In this document: positions 1-9,058 of the stretch, one piece after another
Position numbering within the stretch: the stretch's first letter is position 1
Layout: each line of letters opens with the position of its first letter
Assembly: GCA_949825045.1 (NCBI GenBank)
Contig: OX463812.1
Location: forward strand, 3,022,661 to 3,086,660
Origin: Argyresthia goedartella
Lineage: Eukaryota > Arthropoda > Insecta > Lepidoptera > Argyresthiidae
Length of the DNA: 64,000 nucleotides
Reading direction: 5' to 3'
Notes under the pieces: model-generated
Seen by the model: only the letters and a program-made list of their open reading frames with translations
Told to the model about the DNA's origin: nothing
Database searches by the model: none
Translations under genes and position numbers: made by a program

Positions 1-12
1 CACAAGCAGTAC

Positions 13-530
13 TGACCTTGACGCCGTGGACCAGCATTCGAAAGCTCAATTCGAGGCGGGAGTACGGGATGAGGAACAAGGGGGTGGGGGGTGACGGGAG
101 TCAAATTTTACTCGCGTCGTAGGCCGCTGCTGATGCCGTCGTGATGCCGCCGACTACAAGTGCCGCTATCCGAACGCGACGAATTGGTGACCGAACCACT
201 TCAACCTTTCACAGCACGAAGCACTCACTACGATGACGTGAAATCTACTTATTTCTCGACGATTATTCCAAGATTATTACAATTAACATTTCGACCAGGC
301 CCCGATACCTGTGGTAGCCATTTTACCATGTGCAAAAGTGACAGCTAGCTAGTCATTTTTCGATCACTCGCGGACCGATCGCGCAACAAGAAAAAAGGTG
401 CGTTCGAAAGCATAAATATTAAACAGTCACCCTTAATATTCAAAATGCGAACGTGACGTCCCGATCACTCGCGGTCGATCCGCGCAACGAAAAAACCGGA
501 GCGTTCCGAAGTATAAATATTAAACAGTCA
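13..530 (-). repeat. BEL/Pao 3' LTR (left copy)
   Basis: Positions 13-306 match 12756-13050 and 307-450 match 14607-14750, with a few substitutions. On the minus strand the LTR starts TGACTGTTTAATA next to a G-rich purine tract (about 531-540), the expected polypurine-tract/LTR junction. Positions 451-530 are a second diverged copy of about 328-429, so this LTR has an internal tandem duplication. The first 12 bases of the window do not match the right LTR; whether this is truncation or divergence cannot be told. Confidence 0.85.
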
Positions 531-557
531 CCCGCCCGGACAGGCCCGAACCTGTCC

Positions 558-914
558 CTAATCAATAGGAAGACGAGAAAGTGTTGCGACCGCTCTCTTG
601 AGGACCGAGTCCCCCACCTTGACTTTTGCTGATCGAGGCGTGCCATCCCGACCCGTGTACAAATTGACGATCCGTCCTCGTCTCCATCTCAATGATGGCA
701 GGTTCGCATCCTTAATCAGCACCAAATCACCGACTTGAGGGGGGCTCGTCCGGTCAGTCCACTTATGGCGCTGCTGCAAGATGTGCAAGTACTCAAGGGA
801 CCACCGTTTCCAAAAATCTTGAGCCATCTGCTGCAACATCTGCCACCTAGTTAACCGACTTAACTTAACATCACCGAATGGGTATTCTGGCAGGGCGTTA
901 AGGGGCTGACCTAT
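558..914 (-). pseudogene. BEL/Pao integrase C-terminal part, cut off by the Gypsy insertion
   Basis: The minus-strand frame from 914 to the stop near 558 gives the C-terminal integrase region typical of BEL/Pao (DUF5641-like). It has a WKRWSLEYL-type motif, then PPQVGDLVLIKD and a basic W-R-G-R-I stretch, ending about 30 bases before the 3' LTR. Its upstream half continues at 6689 across the Gypsy element. Removing that insertion and one CTAT joins two parts of a conserved TPGRFLIGQPL-type motif. The segment itself is open. Confidence 0.85.
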
Positions 915-1023
915 TGTAGTGTAGTAATCTATATAATCGCATGTAACCAGTATTTAGAGGCAGTAATAAATCATAAGCGCAACTTGTCGTTTCTCTTGAA
1001 GCCTACCAGCTTCCAACCTTACA
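915..1023 (+). repeat. Gypsy 5' LTR, 109 bp
   Basis: It starts TGTAGTGTAG and ends CTTACA, and is identical to 6580-6688. It contains an AATAAA signal at 965-970. The length is unusually short for a Gypsy LTR. The left flank is CTAT. Confidence 0.97.
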
Positions 1024-1041
1024 TGGCGACCTGTGCCAGTG
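1024..1041 (+). promoter_or_regulatory. Putative primer-binding site
   Basis: The sequence TGGCGACCTGTGCCAGTG directly follows the 5' LTR and starts with the TGG expected to pair with a tRNA CCA end. TGGCGACC is the start of the tRNA-Arg-type site known in 412/mdg1 elements; the tRNA identity here is an inference. Confidence 0.7.
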
Positions 1042-1236
1042 GGGATCTGCCTCGTGCCCGCGCGAGTGCATAACTTTCGCCGAATATGGAGCGCGAACTA
1101 TAAACATTGAGTGATCTGTGCAGTTTTAGAGACGATTACAAATTAGAATAATGAAATCATTAAAACATAACTTCGTGAGACTTTGTGCCGAGTGCCGATC
1201 GAAATCGCTGTTTGGTGTTAATAAAACCGTGTAGTG

Positions 1237-1524
1237 ATGGGCAAACCAAATTCCAAGGAAAAACAAGAAGTAATTATCGCACAAAATGCTGCAGGGGGTG
1301 AAAATTCAGCGTCGATTGAGCAGTTGAAGTATCACGCAAGTAACACAAACTTATTACTTATTGGGATATGTGTCATTTTAACGGCAGTTGGAGTCATTTA
1401 TTGTATGCGACACTATAGAAAATGTCATGGAAACTGGATAGCGAGGGAAATTAACGAAAACGAGCTGCGACGATCAATGAGTCTGATGCGTCGAAGGGAA
1501 GGTAAAATTCAAGAAATAGTGTGA
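1237..1524 (+). CDS. Small upstream ORF (ORF0): putative myristoylated single-pass membrane protein
   Basis: The ATG at 1237 opens 95 codons; a GTG just upstream extends the frame by one codon but is not expected to be used. The N-terminus MGKPNS fits the MGxxxS/T myristoylation pattern. A hydrophobic segment (about residues 39-57, LLLIGICVILTAVGV...) is followed by a basic tail rich in Arg and Lys. It lies 213 bases after the LTR and 216 bases before gag, in the Gypsy leader, so it would be the first ORF on the genomic RNA. No cysteine-rich or env-like feature is seen. Small leader ORFs occur in some Gypsy elements, but I do not recognise this one. It could be spurious, but length, position, membrane segment and N-terminal signal together argue for a real product. 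Confidence 0.6.
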   Translation: MGKPNSKEKQEVIIAQNAAGGENSASIEQLKYHASNTNLLLIGICVILTAVGVIYCMRHYRKCHGNWIAREINENELRRSMSLMRRREGKIQEIV

Positions 1525-1740
1525 AAAGTGGAAAAAGTGATGTATCGGCGATGTGGCTATGAAAAGTGCATTTTGAAGTGGTCATCTGACAAAGTTACTG
1601 AGTAATCGGTGTATACGTTCAATGTAATCCGTAGTTTTAATAAAAATATGTAATCGATTAGAAACAATTATAAGTAAAACTCATATAACCGCAAATAAAA
1701 TTAATAAAATATTAATAATAATTAATGGCTAAAGTATGTA

Positions 1741-2916
1741 ATGGCAAGTGAGCTGAACGAAATTTATGGTAAATTGAAAAGTATAAAAGAATACTTAATT
1801 AAACTAGGACCAAGTCGAAGGACACCAAAAGTGAAAAAGGAAAAATGTTCTGAAGCAAGTACATTGTATTCTAGTTATAACTTAGCTGAGGAGTTAGTAA
1901 TTAAACAAATATCGAGTAAGGAATTAAATGATAGGGATATTAAAATTGTGACCGAATTGTGTAAGAATATAAAATCATTATATTTAAGAATTAAGGAACT
2001 TACGGAACTAACGGAACTGACGGAAAACATCAACATGGAGAAATTTGAGCTCAAAACGGCTGTGTCTTTGTTACCAGTCATGACAGGGGACGAAAAAGTT
2101 ACGAAACAACTAATTTCGAATATCGAAATGTACAGTAACATGATAGGTGAAACAGAAAAAACAAATTTAATTACTTTCGTACTAAAATCAAGGTTGTCAG
2201 AAAATGCAAAATTACAAATGTGTGAAACTTATACGTCTGTTTCCAGTTTGATCAAAGATATGCGGGAGAGATTGTTGGCAAAAAAGTCGGATACTGCGAT
2301 TCAACAAAAGCTGCAACGGGTGCAACAAGGTACCAGGCGAATCGAGGAATTCGGTAAGGAAATTGAAAAATTATTTGTGGACCTAACTATTTCTCAGGCC
2401 AGCGGAGATCAACAAAAATATACTATTCTGAAACCGATAAATGAGAGAAATGCTATAAAACGATTTTCTGATGGGCTAAGAAATGGTAGGCTCAGTACAA
2501 TTATAGCGGCGCGAAACTACTCTACGTTGAGCGACGCGATTCAGGGCGCTATAGATGAACAATTGTCGTGCAGAAATGAAGACGAAGTGATGAATTTTCA
2601 TCGAGGTAAGTCAACATATCACCAACATCGTGGGAACTCGACCTACCGAGGGCGCGGTTCCTTTAGAGGCGCTACGAACAGTTCAGAATCCGTTCGTGGT
2701 TATCACCGAGGAAATAGTTATTCAGACGGCGGCAGGCGGAATTTTTCACCAAGATACCGCGTTTTTCGTGGCCGCAACTCGTATCGAGGTTGGAACGGTG
2801 GTAGAGGTTTTTCACGGAACGAACAAGTAAACATGGCTGAGACGAGTGATAACAGGGATAATAACGATTTAAATGTTGGGAAAAAGGAGTCGGAAAATCT
2901 GTTTTTTCGATCATAA
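1741..2916 (+). CDS. gag: Gypsy gag protein
   Basis: 391 codons from an ATG preceded by an A/T-rich stretch. The N-terminal two thirds is charged and mostly helical-looking (ELTELTELTE repeat near residues 93-101), as in Gag matrix/capsid regions. A motif around residues 195-215 (RRIEEFGKEIEKLF) resembles the capsid region of 412-type Gag. The C-terminus (about 285-365) is very rich in RG, RGR and YRG boxes. There is no CCHC zinc knuckle, so nucleic-acid binding probably relies on the RG-rich tail. The ORF overlaps pol by 44 bases in a different frame. Confidence 0.85.
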   Translation: MASELNEIYGKLKSIKEYLIKLGPSRRTPKVKKEKCSEASTLYSSYNLAEELVIKQISSKELNDRDIKIVTELCKNIKSLYLRIKELTELTELTENINMEKFELKTAVSLLPVMTGDEKVTKQLISNIEMYSNMIGETEKTNLITFVLKSRLSENAKLQMCETYTSVSSLIKDMRERLLAKKSDTAIQQKLQRVQQGTRRIEEFGKEIEKLFVDLTISQASGDQQKYTILKPINERNAIKRFSDGLRNGRLSTIIAARNYSTLSDAIQGAIDEQLSCRNEDEVMNFHRGKSTYHQHRGNSTYRGRGSFRGATNSSESVRGYHRGNSYSDGGRRNFSPRYRVFRGRNSYRGWNGGRGFSRNEQVNMAETSDNRDNNDLNVGKKESENLFFRS

Positions 2917-5900
2917 TCATTTCTATTGCGAAAATTATAACTCTGTTCATTTCAAGGTACATGATGATTCACGCAGTTGGTTGGTTGATACGGGAGCAAC
3001 CATATCGGTAATCAAGTTAGAGAGCTTAGACAAAAACAACATTCCATTCCATATAGAGCGGATTAGAATAAAAGGTATAGGTGGTTACGTGTACAGTGAG
3101 GGACACATAAAGTTAAAATTAGTTTATAATGAATATGAATTTGAACACACATTTTACATATTCAAACACTTACCGTGTAGAACTGATGGCATATTAGGCC
3201 AGGACTTTTTGACTAAATTTCGATGCGTATTAAACTTTGAGAATAATACTTTAACAATAAATCAAAATTGTTTGGTTACGATTCCGTTACAAATGGGTCA
3301 ACTTGGTTGCAACAATTACATGACAATTCCAGCACGATGTGAGTACATACACTATATCAAAACTGATGTCAATGAAGAGAGTTTGGTTATCTCTAAGCAA
3401 TTATGTGAAGGTGTGTTTCTAGCATCACTGTTAGTAAAGCCCCGAAATGGTCAAATACCGTTGAAAATTCTTAACACGAGAGATGAGGAAGTGTATCTGA
3501 GTTATTTTTGTCCTAATTTAGTGGGATTAAAAGACTATACGATATGTGCATTTGAAAATGAACTTAATAGCGCTGACCGAGTAAAGAGGTTATTTTCGGT
3601 CCTCAAGTTGAAACATTTAAATACAGAAGAGCAAATATCTATAGAAAATATATGCGCTAAATATTCCGATGTTTTCTTTTTACCAGGTGACAAATTAGGA
3701 GTTACAAACTTGTATAAACAGTCAATACAGATAAAAGAGAATACTACACCATCATATACTAAACCGTATAGACTACCGAGGGTACAAAAAAGTGAGATAG
3801 ATAAGCAAATTGACAAAATGATAGAAAATGATATTATAGAAGAAAGCACAAGTGAATGGTCCAGTCCAGTACTACTGGTTCCCAAGAAAAGTGATAGTTC
3901 AGGAAATAAGAAATGGAGGGTTGTTATAGACTATAGAAAACTTAACGAGCGTATTAAAGATGATAAGTTTCCGTTACCCAATATCACAGAAATACTAGAC
4001 TCTTTATCAGGATCGGTTTATTTTACACATTTGGATTTGAATCAGGGATACTATCAATTGGAATTAGATACAGAAAGTAGAAAATACACGGCATTTACTA
4101 CAAATAAACAATATCACATGAAACGCCTACCAATGGGACTTAAAACTAGCCCTAGTGCGTTTAGTAGATTAATGACTGTAGCTATGTCTGGTCTCAATTA
4201 TGACAAATGTCTAATATATTTAGATGATTTGATTTGTTTCGGCAGAAACCTTGAAATTCATAATAAAAATTTAACAGATATTATGGAAAGACTAAGAAAA
4301 GTTAATTTAAAATTAAACCCAGAAAAGTGTGACTTCCTAAGGAAACAATTATTATATCTAGGTCATGTTGTATCAGTTGACGGAATTCTTCCTGATCCCG
4401 AAAAGTCACGAGTAATTCAAAATTATCCCACTCCGAAGAATAGTGATGAGGTCCGTAGATTCGTTGCTTTTGCAAATTATTATCGTAAATTCATACCTAA
4501 ATTTGCAGAAATATCAATACCATTGAACAAGCTACTCAGAAAACATGTGAAATTCGAATGGACAAAGGGATGTGAACGTTCATTTACAGACTTAAAGAAA
4601 TCACTTATGAGTCCTCCAATTTTACAATACCCTAATTTTGATGAAGATAATGAATTCATTTTACATACGGATGCATCTGGTTCAGCAATAGGTTCAATGC
4701 TATGTAACAAAAACGATTTACCTATAGCATATACAAGTCGTTCATTAAATAAGGCAGAACTCAATTATCCCACCATAGAAAAAGAACTACTTGCAATAGT
4801 TTGGTCAGTCAAATACTTTAGGCCATATTTATATGGGAAAACTTTTACAATCAAAACGGACCACAAACCTCTAGTACATTTATTCAGCATTAAGAATCCT
4901 TCAAGTAGACTATTAAAATTTCGCTTAACGTTGGACGAATACGATTATAAGATAGAATACGTCAAAGGTACAAGTAATGTTGCTGCAGACGCATTATCAC
5001 GTATCATTATAACATCAGACGAGTTGAAAAATATGAATGGAGAAGTGTGTAATATAATGACAAGAAGTATGAAGAGGAGAATGCAAGATGACAGTAGTAG
5101 TAGGAAAATTATAGATAATGAGGATGAAAGCGGTAATTGGTCTGATCACCCAAGAGTCGTTGAAGCCTTAAAGAAACCCAAGAATTGCACTGAATTAATA
5201 ATGAAACAGTATAAGGTGACAAAAGATGATGATATTGAACGATATAATGACTTTATCTTCAAAAAGAAGAAATCAATAATTTACATAGATCCTAATTCTC
5301 GATCATGCAAGACGCGAGACGTATTCGTGAGAGATTTGGACATTTTATGTAAAAAACTATCGATAGATGAAATTTATGTTATGAACAATGAAGAAAGTAT
5401 GAAAATTATAAAATGGTTAACCAATAAAGATGAAAATACATTAAGTGGGACCGGTCCACGAGTTGTTATTTTGAAAAACATACGTCGTATAAATGACAAT
5501 GATGACATTAAAGTAATATTAAATGATTTCCACTTGCTTCCTACTAGTGGACACGCAGGTGTACGAAGAATGCTAAATAATATAAAAAAGTATTATTTCT
5601 GGCCGAAAATGACAAATGACGTCAGCGAATTCGTTAGGAAATGTAATAAATGCCAAAAGCAGAAACATTCATTGCATACTAGGCAACCATTGGTAATAAC
5701 AACGACCGCGGATACTGCTTTCGATAAGCTATTTTTAGATATAGTTGGGCCCTTAGATAAGGATTATTATAATCATTCGTATATTCTAACGCTGCAGTGC
5801 GAGTTAAGTAAGTACGTGGAGGCGTATCCATTAGAATCTAAGAGTAGTGTAAGTGTAGCACGAGCGTTCGTCGAGAACTTCATTTTAAGGTATGGGATTC

Positions 5901-6532
5901 CACGAGAAATAGCTACAGATAAAGGCACCGAGTTTATTTCAACCACCATGACTGAGGTATGTAAATTATTAAATATCAAGCAAACAAACTCTACAGCATA
6001 TCATCACGAATCAATTGGTTCTTTAGAAAATACACATAAATCATTGAACGCATATTTGAGAATACAGACCGATAATAATTCACGATTTTGGAGCACATGG
6101 ATTCCGTATTGGTGTTTTTCGTATAATACATCCGTTCACACTGAAACTAAATATACTCCGTACGAACTTGTGTTTGGAAAAAGATGTAATATTCCTAGTA
6201 ATTTACAGAATAATACCGTTGAACCATTGTACAATGTAGAAAATTATCCATTAGAACTCAAATATAGATTACAAAAAGCTCAACAAGAAGCTAAGAAAAA
6301 TTTAATTGAAAGTAAAGAAAAACGAAAATGCAATTTAGATAAAAATATAAGACCAATGTATTACAAGAAAGGCGATATGTTATTATTAAAAAATGAGGCA
6401 GGCAATAAATTCTCTGATGTTTTCTCTGGTCCTTATGAAGTGTTACAAGATTGTGAACCTAATGTTAAAATTTTGGTAAAAAATCAAGTAAAACTAGTAC
6501 ATAAGAATAGAACAAAAATGTATTTTGTATAA
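2873..6532 (+). CDS. pol: Gypsy pol polyprotein: protease, reverse transcriptase, RNase H, integrase
   Basis: 1219 codons without interruption. The protease has D39-T-G (VDTGA). The reverse transcriptase shows DYRKLN, HLDLNQGYYQ and catalytic YLDD at 449-452. RNase H shows HTDASG and KELLAIVWS, then TDHKPL. The integrase has an HHCC finger (SGHAGVRRM ... CNKCQ) and a core triad near D956, D1016 and E1052, with the D-x35-E spacing normal for retroviral-type integrases. A TAA (2870-2872) immediately precedes the ATG in this frame, so pol is reached either by a frameshift inside the 44-base overlap with gag (+1 direction, or -2) or by initiation at this ATG. No chromodomain is recognised after the integrase. 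Confidence 0.95.
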   Translation: MLGKRSRKICFFDHNHFYCENYNSVHFKVHDDSRSWLVDTGATISVIKLESLDKNNIPFHIERIRIKGIGGYVYSEGHIKLKLVYNEYEFEHTFYIFKHLPCRTDGILGQDFLTKFRCVLNFENNTLTINQNCLVTIPLQMGQLGCNNYMTIPARCEYIHYIKTDVNEESLVISKQLCEGVFLASLLVKPRNGQIPLKILNTRDEEVYLSYFCPNLVGLKDYTICAFENELNSADRVKRLFSVLKLKHLNTEEQISIENICAKYSDVFFLPGDKLGVTNLYKQSIQIKENTTPSYTKPYRLPRVQKSEIDKQIDKMIENDIIEESTSEWSSPVLLVPKKSDSSGNKKWRVVIDYRKLNERIKDDKFPLPNITEILDSLSGSVYFTHLDLNQGYYQLELDTESRKYTAFTTNKQYHMKRLPMGLKTSPSAFSRLMTVAMSGLNYDKCLIYLDDLICFGRNLEIHNKNLTDIMERLRKVNLKLNPEKCDFLRKQLLYLGHVVSVDGILPDPEKSRVIQNYPTPKNSDEVRRFVAFANYYRKFIPKFAEISIPLNKLLRKHVKFEWTKGCERSFTDLKKSLMSPPILQYPNFDEDNEFILHTDASGSAIGSMLCNKNDLPIAYTSRSLNKAELNYPTIEKELLAIVWSVKYFRPYLYGKTFTIKTDHKPLVHLFSIKNPSSRLLKFRLTLDEYDYKIEYVKGTSNVAADALSRIIITSDELKNMNGEVCNIMTRSMKRRMQDDSSSRKIIDNEDESGNWSDHPRVVEALKKPKNCTELIMKQYKVTKDDDIERYNDFIFKKKKSIIYIDPNSRSCKTRDVFVRDLDILCKKLSIDEIYVMNNEESMKIIKWLTNKDENTLSGTGPRVVILKNIRRINDNDDIKVILNDFHLLPTSGHAGVRRMLNNIKKYYFWPKMTNDVSEFVRKCNKCQKQKHSLHTRQPLVITTTADTAFDKLFLDIVGPLDKDYYNHSYILTLQCELSKYVEAYPLESKSSVSVARAFVENFILRYGIPREIATDKGTEFISTTMTEVCKLLNIKQTNSTAYHHESIGSLENTHKSLNAYLRIQTDNNSRFWSTWIPYWCFSYNTSVHTETKYTPYELVFGKRCNIPSNLQNNTVEPLYNVENYPLELKYRLQKAQQEAKKNLIESKEKRKCNLDKNIRPMYYKKGDMLLLKNEAGNKFSDVFSGPYEVLQDCEPNVKILVKNQVKLVHKNRTKMYFV

Positions 6533-6579
6533 AAAAAAATGTACCATTAAGGTTATTTTTTTTCTTTTTTGGTAGGGCG

Positions 6580-6688
6580 TGTAGTGTAGTAATCTATATA
6601 ATCGCATGTAACCAGTATTTAGAGGCAGTAATAAATCATAAGCGCAACTTGTCGTTTCTCTTGAAGCCTACCAGCTTCCAACCTTACA
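6580..6688 (+). repeat. Gypsy 3' LTR, 109 bp
   Basis: Identical to 915-1023. It is preceded by a T-rich run and a short G-rich stretch (GGTAGGGCG) that may serve as the polypurine tract. The right flank CTAT (6689-6692) repeats the left target site. Confidence 0.97.
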
Positions 6689-7673
6689 CTATCAGGAAGC
6701 GACCCGGCGTCAACGCTTCCAAATCATTTGGATCTGAACTGAGCGGGCACAACGGACGCGAGTTCAGTGTCAATTCAATTTTAGAGAACAGCGTCGCAAG
6801 CTCTTCAAAGCGTAGAGAGGTCTCGCCGATGATCCTCGTCAGGTGCGACTTAGCTGATTTAACCGCAGCCTCAAAAATTCCTCCCCAATTAGGACATCCC
6901 GGCGGACTGAAAACCCATTCAATCCCTCGTCGGGAGCAAGTCGTACCGATGGCGTCCTGGTTACCGTTCAGGAATTGAGTGACCTCCTGCAGATATCGCC
7001 TGGCTCCGACAAAATTTGTGCCGTTGTCCGAACGGATTAATGTCGGGAGGCCCCTTCGTGAGACGAACCGATCCAGACATGCGATATATGCCTCCGTAGT
7101 GAGGTCACTGACCACCTCCAAGTGGACTTCCTTCGTGGCCAAGCACACGAAGACGCACAGGTATGCCTTCACTAATCTGGCGTTCCGTAGCTGTGAAGAC
7201 TTGACCATGAATGGTCCCGCGAAATCCGTTCCGACACCCGCAAAGGGCCGGATTTCGTTAACCCTATCCGAGGGCAAATCGCCCATCTGGGGCTGCATCG
7301 TAGCCGCCTTGGCCCGATAATAAGGCAGGCACCGAAATACGACGCTACGCACTAAGCGTCTTCCCGATAGAATCCAGAACTCGCGCTGGAGAAACGCCAT
7401 CAAGGCGTGGCATCCGACATGCCCATTCCGAATGTGTCGATCCTGTATCAACAGTTCGACCAACTTCCCTTTCCTAGGGAGTAACAACGGGTGGCGAGCC
7501 GCATAAGGCAGGTTGGCATTCCGCAGCCGACCTCCTACCCTCAGCAATCCTTGAGGGTCAATAAACGGGTTAAGCCGAGCAACAGCTCCCTTCAGTTGGA
7601 CGCGTCCGCGTCTCAGAATGTCCAGTTCGGACTTAAAGTGCACCGTCTGCACGTTCCGTACCAATGCGAACAA
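6689..7673 (-). pseudogene. BEL/Pao integrase, N-terminal and catalytic part
   Basis: The minus-strand frame ends at the Gypsy insertion. It carries the integrase zinc region (NGHVGCHALM ... VFRC, with the usual last Cys apparently replaced by Tyr). It also has the catalytic D (VGTDFAGPF), the second D (IRSDNGTNF) and the Glu (GGIFEAAVKSAK), all typical of BEL/Pao. It continues at 914-558 beyond the insertion. The frame differs from the RNase H segment upstream, so a frameshift lies at about 7673-7879. Confidence 0.88.
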
Positions 7674-7878
7674 CGCATGGCTCCGTTCCCGTGGTGTCAG
7701 GACCTATGTCCGCACCCGTTGCGCCTCAGAATTGCGACAATTCCGCGCAAATCGGAAGATCCAGGCGGTCACATTGACCAGCTTGTCGAGCGAGCTGTAC
7801 CGTTCCAGCAGGCTGAACTCCTCTACAGACACCGACTGTCAAGGTGCCGTTCGCCGAGGTAACGCGTGGACTCATTGG

Positions 7879-8350
7879 CTAATCCGATTCGGCTTGAGTC
7901 AACCATTTTGGACCCCACCACAATGGATGTCCAACTAACTCCGGAGCGTGACACCCACGAGACGCACAGTCTGCTGGGTTAATTTCCCCTGAAACATGTC
8001 TCCAGATTAAGGGAACCTCCGAATTCAACATCTGCGAAACCCGATTCGCCACAAAAATCTCCAGCTTGTGAACTGAAGCTTTCAGCCAGCATAACACAAT
8101 CTGGCTGTCCGTCCAAGCGTAGACCGTATCTTCTAACGCTACTGACCCACGAAGAACCGTCATCGTGTGGTTGAGCAGACGAGTCAGGAGAGCCGCTCCT
8201 GAAAGCTCTAATTTGGGAACGGTCAGGCGAGTGCGCAACGGCGCAACCTTGCTCTTGGCTATGACCAACCGCACATCAACCTCCCCCGAGGAGTCGACCG
8301 TACGCAGATACACCGCAGCTCCGTAGCCCTTCTCCGAGGCATCGCAAAAC
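7879..8350 (-). pseudogene. BEL/Pao RNase H region
   Basis: The frame reads FCDASEKGYGAAVYLRTV (first catalytic Asp in DAS), then KLELSGAALLTRLL, and AWTDSQIVLCWLK with another catalytic Asp. It ends in a DCASRG-type motif usual at the end of BEL RNase H. A frame change relative to the reverse transcriptase lies near 8276-8395. The frame is lost again at 7879. Confidence 0.85.
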
Positions 8351-9058
8351 CCATGCAGGGTGGCGGTGTAATTGCTGCATAAAACACTTGAGCTGAAATG
8401 TTACCGGGGTGATCCACCCGTTTGGATCAAATGTCCTAGCCACCGTTGAAAGGACGTTCCGTTTCGTCCAAACCTTCGGGGAGTCCAACTCGACCCGATA
8501 CGAAAACATGTCTGACACCGGCTGGTACTGGACGCCTAATACCGACAACATATTCGGATTTTCCAGATTTTCGAAAATGTGGGGATCCTGCTGGTAGTCA
8601 TCCGGAAGACCAGACAGTAACTCTGGAGAGTTCGACACCCATTTCCGGAGCTCGTAACCTCCACCCCGTAAGAGCTCAACTAGCTCGTCCCGTCGAGCGA
8701 GCGCCTCCTCTACGGAATCTGCACCGGTACAGATATCGTCCACGTAGAGATCCTGCTCCAGGATCGCTGCTCCTCTAGGGAAATTTAACCGTTCTCGATC
8801 CGCTAACTCCCGCAGAGTGCGAATCGCCAAATAAGGACTAGACCGTAGCCCGTACGTGTTGGTGTTCAGCTCGTGCACCTTGATGGGCTGATCTGGGCTC
8901 TCTCGCCACAGTATCAGCTGATACCGTCTATCGTCAGGGTGAATGACCGTCTGCCTAAACATCATCCGGATATCAGCTACAAACACAACATTGTGTCGAC
9001 GGAACCGTGTGATAACATCCGCGATGTCATGGTTCAACTTCGGCCCTGAATGCAACAC
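8276..9058 (-). pseudogene. BEL/Pao reverse transcriptase
   Basis: The frame starts LHSGPKLNHDIADVITRF and continues with DIRMMFRQTVIHPDDRRYQ. It then shows YGLRSSPYLAIRTL and the catalytic YVDD (8735-8746) followed by ICTGADS, which is diagnostic for BEL/Pao. The adjoining upstream piece (9034-9477) is in another frame, so one base was gained or lost near 9034-9058. Downstream the frame runs out near 8276 after a TFDPNGWITPVTFQLK motif. Confidence 0.9.

Larger units (their letters stand above)
915..6688 (+). mobile_element. Intact Ty3/Gypsy element of the 412/mdg1 type, nested in BEL integrase
   Basis: Length is 5774 bp. Two identical 109 bp LTRs (TGT...ACA) bound a leader, a small membrane-protein ORF, gag and a 1219-codon pol in the order PR-RT-RNase H-IN. 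The 4 bases CTAT at 911-914 recur at 6689-6692 as the target-site duplication. The integrase (for example its GSLENTH motif) and a primer site starting TGGCGACC resemble the Drosophila 412/mdg1 clade from general knowledge; a tree would be needed to fix the family. No env ORF lies between pol and the 3' LTR. Identical LTRs and open frames imply very recent insertion and possible activity. Confidence 0.96.

Noticed and set aside
160..348. ORF in the left BEL LTR
   Set aside because: It is the same antisense LTR reading as 12904-13050 without the LINE; not a gene.
6533..6579. Search for an env gene after Gypsy pol
   Set aside because: Only 47 bases separate pol from the 3' LTR, so no envelope ORF is possible there.
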